Part shown: positions 1 through 6,773 of the stretch, piece after piece | Layout of the letters: each line of letters opens with the position of its first letter | How positions within the stretch are numbered: position 1 is the first letter of the stretch | Source of the DNA: Colimorpha sp045591485 | GTDB lineage: Bacteria > Bacteroidota > Bacteroidia > Bacteroidales > P3 | Assembly: GCA_045591485.1 (NCBI GenBank) | Contig: JAZNSV010000084.1 | Span: forward strand, 1 to 8,322 | Reading direction: 5' to 3' | Length of the DNA stretch: 8,322 nt | Position numbers and translations under genes: made by a program | The notes under the pieces: model-generated | The model's database searches: none | Seen by the model: only the letters and a program-made list of their open reading frames with translations | What the model was told of the DNA's origin: nothing

Positions 1-1
1 A

Positions 2-68
2 TCAACGATATTTCGACGATTACAATCGTTGAAATATCGTTGTTATATCGTTGATGTATCGTTGATAT
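2..68. repeat. Six 8-mer copies at 11-bp period, two inverted then four direct
   Basis: The 8-mer ATCGTTGA occurs at 25-32, 47-54 and 58-65, and as ATCGTTGT at 36-43, so four direct copies start exactly 11 bp apart (25, 36, 47, 58). The inverse, TCAACGAT, occurs at 2-9 and, with one mismatch (TCGACGAT), at 13-20, again 11 bp apart. The three bases between copies vary (AAT, TAT, TGT, TAT), so the 8-mer is more conserved than the spacer, as in an array of protein sites rather than a simple microsatellite. An 11-bp step puts the copies on nearly the same face of the helix. The array ends about 83 bp before the -7 box of the first gene. Possible roles are an operator array, an iteron-like site or a dispersed intergenic repeat; the sequence alone does not decide. 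Confidence 0.85.
3..42. repeat. 40-bp near-perfect palindrome
   Basis: Positions 3-14 (CAACGATATTTC) are the exact reverse complement of 31-42 (GAAATATCGTTG). Inside them, 16-21 (ACGATT) pairs with 24-29 (AATCGT), and 15/30 form a G-T pair. As RNA or cruciform DNA this would be a stem of 12 pairs, one G.U and 6 further pairs, closed by only two bases (22-23), so a real hairpin would open the last pair or two. It is not followed by a T-run, so it does not look like an intrinsic terminator on the + strand. It overlaps the 11-bp-period repeat and may simply result from inverted copies of one 8-mer. The window starts at position 1, so the element may extend to the left. Confidence 0.85.
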
Positions 69-150
69 GCCCTACCGGTACACTACAGGGGCGGTGTGTG
101 AGGCGATGTTTTTTTGTGAAAATTTATGTCTGCAATTCGAAAAAAATGCG

Positions 151-158
151 TATATTTG
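151..158 (+). promoter_or_regulatory. Bacteroidetes-type -7 box for the EF-hand protein operon
   Basis: TATATTTG followed by CA matches the Bacteroidetes primary sigma -7 consensus TAnnTTTG(CA). No good TTTG -33 element sits 19-21 bp upstream; the T-rich stretch around 123-128 is the nearest candidate. Transcription would start a few bases downstream and leave a leader of roughly 60 nt before the ATG at 228. The leader holds three GCAGGTG copies (158, 181, 187), two of them sharing a base, and a weak imperfect stem, but no riboswitch that I recognise. Apart from the repeat at 1-68 and this box, I see nothing else in positions 1-227. Confidence 0.6.
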
Positions 159-227
159 CAGGTGTCGCCCGACTGCTACCGCAGGTGCAGGTGACTGAAT
201 ATCAGCGCAAATAAAATACATAAAAAT

Positions 228-2300
228 ATGGCAAAGATAAACAATCTGATTTCGAAATCCGGCTACGACTGGAAATACTCCGTCGTTGGCGGAGTGACGC
301 GTGTGAACATCGAGACTGGCAACGACATCGCCCACCTCGACGAGCTTGACCAAAAACTCTGGACCGTGCTGAGCTGCCCCGTCAAAGGGCTCGAGTTTGA
401 CGAGAAGACCCTCGCCATGCTCGACACAGACAAGGACGGCAAGATCCGTGTGGGCGAGATAGTGGCCGCCGCCAAGTGGCTCCGCGAGGTGCTGACCGAC
501 ATGGACTACCTGCTCGAAGGCAACGACAGCATCGAGTTCGGCGCCATCATGGGCAATACCGACGAAGGCAAGTCGGTGCTCGCCGCCGCCGAAATGATTC
601 TCAAAGCGCTGGGCAAGGACAAGCAGAGCATCTGCCTGGCCGATGTAGACGAATACATGGCCATCTACGAAGAGAAGTGCAAGAACGAGTACACCGCCGC
701 CGAGAGCGAGCCCTACGAGGCCCCCTACGGCGAAGGCAGCGACGCCGCCGAAGCCGCCGTGAACGCGGTCCGCGCCAAGGTGGCCGACTGGTTTATGCGC
801 TGCAAGCTGGTGCAGTTCGACGAGGAGGCCACTGCCGCCCTCGACGTGCAGGTGGAAGGCATAGCCGCCATCAGCGCCGGCAACCTCAGCGAGGAGATGG
901 ACAAGATATCGGCCCAGCCGCTGGCACGTCCCACCAAGGAGGCCTGCCTGCCGCTGCAGATGGGCATCAACCCCGCCTGGCAGGGTGCTATGTCCGCTCT
1001 GGTGGCCGCTGTGCCCGAGCTGCAGGGCAAGGAGTGCATGTCAGAGGAGGATTGGAATGCCGTCACCGCAAAGGTAGACGCCTACACCGCTTGGAAGAGC
1101 GCCGGCGAAACCGCCATGAACGAGACCATTGCCGCCCAAGTGGCCGAACACGCCGCCGCAATAGGCCCCGTGGAGCGCCTGTTGCGCTACTGCCGCGACT
1201 ATTTCCGCCTGCTGCACAACTATGTTGTCTTCAAGGACTTCTATCGCCGCGACGACAGCAAGCTGGCCGTCTTCCAGGCCGGCAAGCTGTATATCGACCA
1301 GCGCTGCTGCGACCTCTGCGTCAAGGTATCCGACATGGGCAAGAGCACCGCCACCGCCGGCAAGAGCGGCATGTACCTCATCTACTGCCACTGCACTGCC
1401 AAGAACGGCGGCGCACAGATGGACATCGTGGCCGCACTGACCGACGGCGAGATCGGCGGCCTGCACGAGGGCAAAAACGCCATCTTCTACGACCGCAGCG
1501 GCCAGGATTGGGACGCCACCATCACCAAGATTGTGGACAACCCCATCAGCGTGCGCCAGGCTTTCTGGAGCCCCTACCGCAAGTTCGGCAACTGGGTGAG
1601 CGACAAGATAACCAAGAGCGCCCAAGAGAAAGAGGGCAAGCAGTTTGAGAACATGACCTCGAAGGCCGACAGCGCCAGCACCAACCTCACCGCCAAGCCC
1701 GAGGGCGCTGCCGCCGACGCCGCTGCCGCCGACAAGAAGGCTGCCGCTCCGTTCGACATAGCCAAGTTCGCCGGTATCTTTGCAGCCATCGGCCTGGCCT
1801 TTGGCGCCATAGGTGCCGCCCTCGGCGTGCTGGGAAGCTTCATCGTGGCCAAATGGTACAACATCATACTGCTCGTGGCGGCCGTCGTGATCCTCATCAG
1901 CGGTCCCTCGATGCTGCTGGCATGGCTCAAGCTGCGCAAGCGCAACCTCGGTCCCGTGCTCAACGCCAACGGATGGGCCATCAACAGCGACGTGAAGGTC
2001 AACACCACCTTCGGCAAGACCCTCACCTCGATGGCCAAGTACCCGAAAGTGGTTGCCAAGGACCCCTTCGCCGACAAAAAGATGCCCGTGTGGCAGAAGT
2101 GCCTCATCTGGATTGCGGTGCTGGCCGTGGTGTTCATCCTCGGCTTCCGCCTGATAGAGCACCGCTGGGTGTGGCAGCCCAAACCGGTCGAGACAGAAGA
2201 GGTGGCCGACAGCATCGTTGCCGACAGCATTGTGGTCGACAGCGTGGCTCAGCCCATAGAGACTGCCGCCGAAGCCCCTGCCGAGGCTCCTGCCGAATGA
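228..2300 (+). CDS. EF-hand membrane protein of unknown function, 690 aa
   Basis: I do not recognise a named family. There is no signal peptide. Residues 66-77 form a canonical EF-hand loop (DTDKDGKIRVGE: Asp1, Asp3, Asp5, Gly6, Ile8, Glu12) between two predicted helices, so calcium binding is likely. A degenerate loop at 206-217 follows a matching FDE...LD segment. Residues 320-460 contain a cysteine cluster (C360, C361, C364, C387, C389) and an aromatic-rich stretch ending FWSPY. An Ala/Lys-rich linker (about 490-508) leads to three hydrophobic helices: about 514-541 (glycine-laddered), 544-567 and 625-643. KLRKR after helix 2 marks a cytoplasmic loop, which gives a cytosolic N-terminal bulk and a short acidic tail outside (VADSIVADSIVVDSV, then Ala/Glu/Pro repeats). 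The start at 228 has an A-rich leader and no Shine-Dalgarno. The gene probably shares an operon with the phosphoesterase downstream. Confidence in the coding call is high; function is unknown. Confidence 0.92.
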   Translation: MAKINNLISKSGYDWKYSVVGGVTRVNIETGNDIAHLDELDQKLWTVLSCPVKGLEFDEKTLAMLDTDKDGKIRVGEIVAAAKWLREVLTDMDYLLEGNDSIEFGAIMGNTDEGKSVLAAAEMILKALGKDKQSICLADVDEYMAIYEEKCKNEYTAAESEPYEAPYGEGSDAAEAAVNAVRAKVADWFMRCKLVQFDEEATAALDVQVEGIAAISAGNLSEEMDKISAQPLARPTKEACLPLQMGINPAWQGAMSALVAAVPELQGKECMSEEDWNAVTAKVDAYTAWKSAGETAMNETIAAQVAEHAAAIGPVERLLRYCRDYFRLLHNYVVFKDFYRRDDSKLAVFQAGKLYIDQRCCDLCVKVSDMGKSTATAGKSGMYLIYCHCTAKNGGAQMDIVAALTDGEIGGLHEGKNAIFYDRSGQDWDATITKIVDNPISVRQAFWSPYRKFGNWVSDKITKSAQEKEGKQFENMTSKADSASTNLTAKPEGAAADAAAADKKAAAPFDIAKFAGIFAAIGLAFGAIGAALGVLGSFIVAKWYNIILLVAAVVILISGPSMLLAWLKLRKRNLGPVLNANGWAINSDVKVNTTFGKTLTSMAKYPKVVAKDPFADKKMPVWQKCLIWIAVLAVVFILGFRLIEHRWVWQPKPVETEEVADSIVADSIVVDSVAQPIETAAEAPAEAPAE

Positions 2301-2344
2301 TGAACTCTACTTTTAGGAACTCGGCGTGCCGTGTGCGCAAAAGA

Positions 2345-3337
2345 ATGGTTAAACCATTGCGGACATTGCACGCCGCGGTTCTCTTTCTGATGCTTATGCC
2401 ACTGACAGCCACTGCCCAACCGAGCCAGTTCACCGTCGCATGGTGGAACGTAGAGAACCTCTTCGACACCCGCGACGACCCGCGCACCAACGACGACGAA
2501 TTCACGCCCGGGGGCGACCTGCACTGGACGCGCACACGCCTCGACAACAAGCTGCGAGGCATCTACCGCACGCTGACTATGATGGACCTGCCCGATGTGG
2601 TGGGGCTGGGCGAAGTGGAAAACGCTTATGTGCTGCGCGAGCTGACCGGTGCCACGCCGCTTATCGAGGCCGGCTACAGCTTCGTGCACTTCGACTCACC
2701 CGACCGACGCGGCATCGACTGCGCCATACTCTACCGGCGCGACCGCTTCACCGTCACCTCGTCGGGCATAGTGAGTCTCAGCGACAGCGCCGCAGGTTTC
2801 TTCACCCGCGACATACTGCAGGTAGTGGGCCGCACGCCCGACGGCGACACACTTTGTTTCCTTGTCAACCACTGGCCTTCGAAGCGAGGCGGCGACGAGG
2901 CCGAGGCCCACCGCATCGAGGCCGCGCAGACTTTGCGGCGGCTCATGGTCGACCTCAAGGCCGAGCACCCGGGAGCCGCCGTAGTGGCCATGGGCGACTT
3001 CAACTGCACTTCAGACGAGGCTCCCATCAGCCAGGGCATGGCTTTCGGCACCGACAGCATCAACCCCGACGGCATACGCAACCTCACCCTGCGACTGCCC
3101 AAGGCTTGGGGGTCGCACAAGTTTCAGGGTCTGTGGGATTATCTCGACCAGATGTTTATTCTGGCCGACGAACCATGGATGGTGGGCGACATCAAGGTGA
3201 TGCGCTTCGAACACCTGCTCACCCCCGAGCAGGCCAAGGTGGGCCAGCGCCCCAAGCGCACCTATCAGGGCACACGCTATGAAGCCGGCCTCAGCGACCA
3301 CCTGCCGCTGCTGCTGCGCCTGAAAAAACGGAACTGA
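2345..3337 (+). CDS. Secreted endonuclease/exonuclease/phosphatase family protein
   Basis: Predicted Mg-dependent phosphodiesterase or nuclease of the EEP (DNase I-like) fold, 330 aa from this start. Residues 1-24 are a signal peptide (MVKPLR, hydrophobic core, TATA then Gln), so it acts in the periplasm or outside. Catalytic signatures appear in order: WNVEN (N35), GLGEVEN (metal-binding E90), NHWPSK (H176), MGDFN (D218, N220), WDYLDQ (D265) and LSDHLP (D318, H319). All key residues are present, so it should be active; the substrate (DNA, RNA, lipid or sugar phosphate) cannot be told. In-frame ATGs at 2297 and 2300 would add 15-16 residues and give an ATGA overlap with the upstream stop. I prefer 2345 because the signal peptide starts there and the extra codons (TCT, ACT, AGG, AGA) are unlike the rest of the gene. 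Probably co-transcribed with the EF-hand protein. Confidence 0.9.
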   Translation: MVKPLRTLHAAVLFLMLMPLTATAQPSQFTVAWWNVENLFDTRDDPRTNDDEFTPGGDLHWTRTRLDNKLRGIYRTLTMMDLPDVVGLGEVENAYVLRELTGATPLIEAGYSFVHFDSPDRRGIDCAILYRRDRFTVTSSGIVSLSDSAAGFFTRDILQVVGRTPDGDTLCFLVNHWPSKRGGDEAEAHRIEAAQTLRRLMVDLKAEHPGAAVVAMGDFNCTSDEAPISQGMAFGTDSINPDGIRNLTLRLPKAWGSHKFQGLWDYLDQMFILADEPWMVGDIKVMRFEHLLTPEQAKVGQRPKRTYQGTRYEAGLSDHLPLLLRLKKRN

Positions 3338-3354
3338 CCGCCATAGGCATGAAT

Positions 3355-3388
3355 AAAAAAAAGGCCCGACGCACCAATGCGTCGGGCC
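3355..3388 (-). terminator. Intrinsic terminator shared by converging genes
   Basis: A perfect 11-bp GC-rich stem (3363-3373 GGCCCGACGCA with 3378-3388 TGCGTCGGGCC) has a 4-base loop (3374-3377). Eight A's at 3355-3362 become a run of eight U's in the minus-strand transcript, directly after the stem, which makes a textbook terminator for the oxidoreductase gene ending at 3408. On the + strand the stem is followed only by ATGCTGTTTT, a weaker tail, so it may also stop the upstream operon, less efficiently. It lies in the 70-bp gap between two converging stop codons. Confidence 0.93.
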
Positions 3389-3407
3389 ATGCTGTTTTCA
3401 CGGCTGC

Positions 3408-6400
3408 CTATTTGAAAGCATTCTCGCACAAGCCATGACCGCTGAGGGCCAGGTCTTTCATGTAGCCCGGCACCTCGCGGCCGAGGTACTTGTCTACATA
3501 GAGTTTGGCCAGATACTGACCCAGCATGAAGCCGTGGCCGCGCAGGCCGGTGAGCAAACCCACCTCCGGGTCTACAATGTAGCGCGGCTCAGTGTAGCGA
3601 CCGGCCCAGCAGGCCAGGAAGCTGACGTCCTTAAGGCCGGGCAGCCATTCGGCAAAGACCTCGCTGACAATCTCGAGGAACTCGCGGCTGTTGTACTTGA
3701 TGTTCTGTCGGGTTTCATAGGCGTCGGTGTCGGGGCTGGCACAGCCTATGATCTGGCCGGTGTGCTCGAACTGTTGGCCGTAGACGGCGCTGAAGCCCTT
3801 GTAGTGGCGACGGTCTATAATCATGTCCAAGGGACCGCCATTGGGGCCCATCATGGGCAGCCGGCGCGTGATGAAAGCCTGGTGCTTGACCGGGAAGAGG
3901 CCTGTGTCGATGCCCAGCATGTCGGTGAACTTCTCGGCACCCCACCCCATTGCATTGACAAAATGGTCACAGGTGTATTCCACATAGTGGCCCTCGTGGT
4001 TGCGCACCAGCGCCACCACCTTGTCTCCCTTGCGCCACACGGAGAGCAATTCGGTGTCCTCATAATAGCGTCCGCCGAGCGAGACACCGATGCCACGGAT
4101 GTAGTCGATGACGCGGCCAGGCGTGGCCTGCCAACAGTCGCGGGTGATGAGGGCGTGGCTATAGGTGGTGCGGGTGTCGTCCCAGAGGGGCGAAATCTCT
4201 TTCTTGAAGTCCTTGCGGTCAATCATGTAAGCGTCGCTCCAGGCGCGGCTGGCGTCGAGGGCTCGATAGGTGGCGTCGTCGTGCACAAGGTTCACATAGT
4301 GCGTCGGTTTATAGTTGATATTGTGCACAGACTGTATCTGCTTGAATATCTCGTGGCTGTGCTGGGCGATGTCGGCTATGTCGGGGTTGGAGAAAGCCGG
4401 GCGTCCGCCGCCGATGTTGCGCCACGAGGCTCCTCGGCTCCAGTTGACCATGACCGGCTTGAGTCCGGCCTCGCTAAAGTAGCGGAAGAGTCCGCTGCCC
4501 GCTATGCCGCCGCCGGCTATGAACACACGCACCTCCTCGTGCTGCACATCGTTGCCTTTCGGGAAAACATATACTTCCTTGCGGCCTTCGGTATAGATAT
4601 CGCCGAGGGTCACCTGGTTGCTGAGCGGTGCGCGCGGAGTGGCGTCGCCGGTGAGCTCGATGCCGTGGGCGCGCAGCAATCCGCGAGCGCGAGCGATGCA
4701 GCGCTTGCCGCGGCATGGACCCATACCCATGCGGGTTATGTGCTTCAGCTCGTCGACAGAGAGATACCGGCGGTCGCCCACGACAGACAGAATCTGCTCG
4801 TCGGTGATATCTTCGCAATGGCAGACGTAGGTCGGCTCTTTCTGAGTGCCACATTTGGCCTGAGCGTTCAGCGATTGCGGGTAGCGATCTTTTAAGATAA
4901 AACCTTTGACATCGGTCATGGGTCCGTCGACGGATGCCACCTTCACCCTTGCCACATTGGTCCGGTTCTCTTTAGCCAGGACCTTCTCCACCAAACCTTC
5001 GCCTACGCGCTGGCCATTGTTGTCAACCAGATAGACTTCGGCACCTTCCGCAACAGCGTATTCCACCGGCAGGAAGCACCATTGCTTCTGTGTGTTATAG
5101 CCGAAGATGGCCAGGCCGGGGCAATGGTTGACGCACTCCATGCAGCCGATGCACTTGTTGTAGTCCACCGTGGGAGTCGATGCTGTGGTGGGTTTGCTTA
5201 TGGCGCCCTGCGGACAGCTGAAGGTGCACGGATTGCATGCAAATCCGTACAGGCAGTCGATCTGCACGAACGGCTTGGCTGCCATACGCTCTTCGGACGG
5301 CAGGTTGGGGCGTTCGAGCAGGCGCACGGGATGCTGCTGCGAATCGATGTACTGGCGCGAGATGTCGAGGTATTCGTCGTAGTTGATGCGTATGCCGGCA
5401 TCTTGCGCAATCTCGTAGGCCGTCTGGCGGCCGCGGAGCACTGCGCTGGTGCCCTCGCCGATGCGCACAGCGTCGCCTGCACCATAGACGCGATGGCCGA
5501 AGAGCTCTTTGCCCTTGGTGAGCAGCTGGTTGTCGGGCACCAGACCGGTGCAGATGTTTATGATGTCGATGTCGTCGATGGTCTGTTCGGTGCCGGGCAC
5601 AGGCTTGAAATTCTCGCAGCGTGCGATGACGGCGCCGGTTATGCCAGTGCGGTCGGCGTTGGGTATGGCGCGCACCAGGGTGTAGCCCGTCATGATGGGT
5701 ATGCCGAGTCGGCGCACGCGGTTGGCCTGCACAGGAAATCCGCCCTCGCGCGGCATGGCCTCGATGATGGCGCGTATCTCGGCCCCGGCCTGCATACCCT
5801 GATATGAGGTCAGGTAGCCAATGTTGCCCGCGCCAACGGTGAGCACCCGCCTGCCGAGCAGTGTATGCTCCTGGTTCATCATCTTCTGGAATACGGCTGC
5901 CGTGTATACGCCCGGCACATCGTCGTTTTCGAAAGCAGGCATGAACGGCACGGCACCGGTGGCCACCACCAGATACTGCGCGTCGATATATGACATGACG
6001 CCCGTGACGATATTCTTTGCGGCGATGCGCGGTCCTTCGAGGATATCCCATACCGTGGTGTCGAGCAATATGCCGTCGTGGTCGTCGCCAGCCAAAGTCT
6101 TGGCTATGTCGAACCCTCGCATGCCGCCGTATTTCTTCTCCTTTTCGAAGAAGAAGAACTGGTGGGTCTGCATGTTGAATTGGCCGCCGATGCGGGGGTT
6201 GCTGTCGACGACAATGTTGTCGATGCCGAATTTTTTCAGCTGTTCGCGGCAGGCCAATCCAGCAGGACCGGCGCCTATGATGGCCACCGTGGTCTTATAG
6301 ATTTTCAAACTGTCGGCTTCCTGTCGACGCTGCGGAGGGTCGAAGGTAACTCCCGGCAGATCGGCTTCATGGGCTATGATGCGAACTTCGCGCACACCGT

Positions 6401-6653
6401 CGACAGGTGTAATACAGATGCGACGCACGCGGCCGTCGACAAGCATCTCGCAAGCACCGCATTTGCCGATGCCGCACTCCAAAGAGCGGTTGCGCCCAGA
6501 CAGAGAATGACTGTGCACAGGGTAGCCCGCTTCGTGCAGCGCCTTTGCGATGGTGTAGCCTTTGAGGCCCTGAACCTTGCGTCCTTCAAACATGAATTCG
6601 ACAACCTCGGATTCGGGGATGTCCGAAATCGGATGGTTAGTGATTCTGTTCAT
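3408..6653 (-). CDS. Fused multi-cofactor FAD-dependent amino acid/amine dehydrogenase
   Basis: Predicted cytosolic flavin/iron-sulfur oxidoreductase, 1081 aa, no signal peptide. Domains in order: a Fer2_4-type [2Fe-2S] domain (C60, C65, C68, C80); an FAD Rossmann motif GAGPAG at 127-132, an NAD(P) motif GAGNIG at 274-279 and an FAD-closing YGAGDA near 390; a ferredoxin segment with two Cys groups (C467, C473, C476, C480 and C501, C504, C507, C511); a BFD-type [2Fe-2S] domain (C611, C613, C647, C652); and a DAO-type FAD domain from about 707 (GGGIAG at 714-719) to the end. The same modules are separate subunits in hydrogen cyanide synthase (HcnABC), heterotetrameric sarcosine oxidase and D-hydroxyproline dehydrogenase. 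By analogy the DAO part oxidises an amino acid or secondary amine and electrons pass through the clusters to the second flavin. Substrate and acceptor are not determinable. Monocistronic: own promoter, own terminator, divergent from aspS. Confidence 0.93.
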   Translation of the reverse strand: MNRITNHPISDIPESEVVEFMFEGRKVQGLKGYTIAKALHEAGYPVHSHSLSGRNRSLECGIGKCGACEMLVDGRVRRICITPVDGVREVRIIAHEADLPGVTFDPPQRRQEADSLKIYKTTVAIIGAGPAGLACREQLKKFGIDNIVVDSNPRIGGQFNMQTHQFFFFEKEKKYGGMRGFDIAKTLAGDDHDGILLDTTVWDILEGPRIAAKNIVTGVMSYIDAQYLVVATGAVPFMPAFENDDVPGVYTAAVFQKMMNQEHTLLGRRVLTVGAGNIGYLTSYQGMQAGAEIRAIIEAMPREGGFPVQANRVRRLGIPIMTGYTLVRAIPNADRTGITGAVIARCENFKPVPGTEQTIDDIDIINICTGLVPDNQLLTKGKELFGHRVYGAGDAVRIGEGTSAVLRGRQTAYEIAQDAGIRINYDEYLDISRQYIDSQQHPVRLLERPNLPSEERMAAKPFVQIDCLYGFACNPCTFSCPQGAISKPTTASTPTVDYNKCIGCMECVNHCPGLAIFGYNTQKQWCFLPVEYAVAEGAEVYLVDNNGQRVGEGLVEKVLAKENRTNVARVKVASVDGPMTDVKGFILKDRYPQSLNAQAKCGTQKEPTYVCHCEDITDEQILSVVGDRRYLSVDELKHITRMGMGPCRGKRCIARARGLLRAHGIELTGDATPRAPLSNQVTLGDIYTEGRKEVYVFPKGNDVQHEEVRVFIAGGGIAGSGLFRYFSEAGLKPVMVNWSRGASWRNIGGGRPAFSNPDIADIAQHSHEIFKQIQSVHNINYKPTHYVNLVHDDATYRALDASRAWSDAYMIDRKDFKKEISPLWDDTRTTYSHALITRDCWQATPGRVIDYIRGIGVSLGGRYYEDTELLSVWRKGDKVVALVRNHEGHYVEYTCDHFVNAMGWGAEKFTDMLGIDTGLFPVKHQAFITRRLPMMGPNGGPLDMIIDRRHYKGFSAVYGQQFEHTGQIIGCASPDTDAYETRQNIKYNSREFLEIVSEVFAEWLPGLKDVSFLACWAGRYTEPRYIVDPEVGLLTGLRGHGFMLGQYLAKLYVDKYLGREVPGYMKDLALSGHGLCENAFK

Positions 6654-6713
6654 CTGTTCAAGTATTTTAGGATTAATGTGTTATAAATTGATTAACATAT
6701 CTTGGGGATAGTG

Positions 6714-6744
6714 CAAAGGTATACACATTCTTTGAGAATTGCAA
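6714..6744 (-). promoter_or_regulatory. Bacteroidetes-type promoter of the oxidoreductase gene
   Basis: Read on the minus strand, TACCTTTG (6721 down to 6714) followed by CA is a perfect TAnnTTTG(CA) -7 box. GTTGC carries TTG at 6744-6742 as the -33 element. The spacer is 20 bp, the usual distance in Bacteroidetes, and an A-tract lies just upstream (complement of the T-run at 6746-6754). The transcript would have a leader of about 55 nt before the ATG at 6653, with no Shine-Dalgarno. Confidence 0.75.
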
Positions 6745-6773
6745 CTTTTTTTTTCTAATTTGTAGTAATTGTG

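Noticed and set aside
3..42. Intrinsic terminator of a gene to the left
   Set aside because: The stem is AT-rich and no U-run follows it on the + strand; the minus side lies off the window and cannot be judged.
1..68. CRISPR array
   Set aside because: The repeat unit is 8 bp with 3-bp spacers, far too short, and two copies are inverted.
158..176. Regulatory hairpin or riboswitch in the leader of the EF-hand gene
   Set aside because: Only about six pairs with a three-base bulge can form; no known riboswitch core is visible.
29..214. Small + strand frame of 61 codons
   Set aside because: It starts inside the repeat array, runs through the promoter box and leader, and its peptide shows no plausible pattern.
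1041..2162. Minus-strand frame of 373 codons inside the EF-hand gene, and the + strand frame 476-1648
   Set aside because: Both have shadow composition (Gly/Val/His-rich and Arg-rich) and conflict with the EF-hand gene, which has sensible domains and hydrophobic helices.
3435..4895. Open frame of 486 codons on the + strand inside the oxidoreductase gene
   Set aside because: It is the complement of the well-supported DAO and BFD domains, with no domain or promoter of its own.
3408..6653. Naming the oxidoreductase hydrogen cyanide synthase, sarcosine oxidase or hydroxyproline dehydrogenase
   Set aside because: The modules are shared by all of these, and no substrate-specific residue or neighbouring pathway gene allows a choice.
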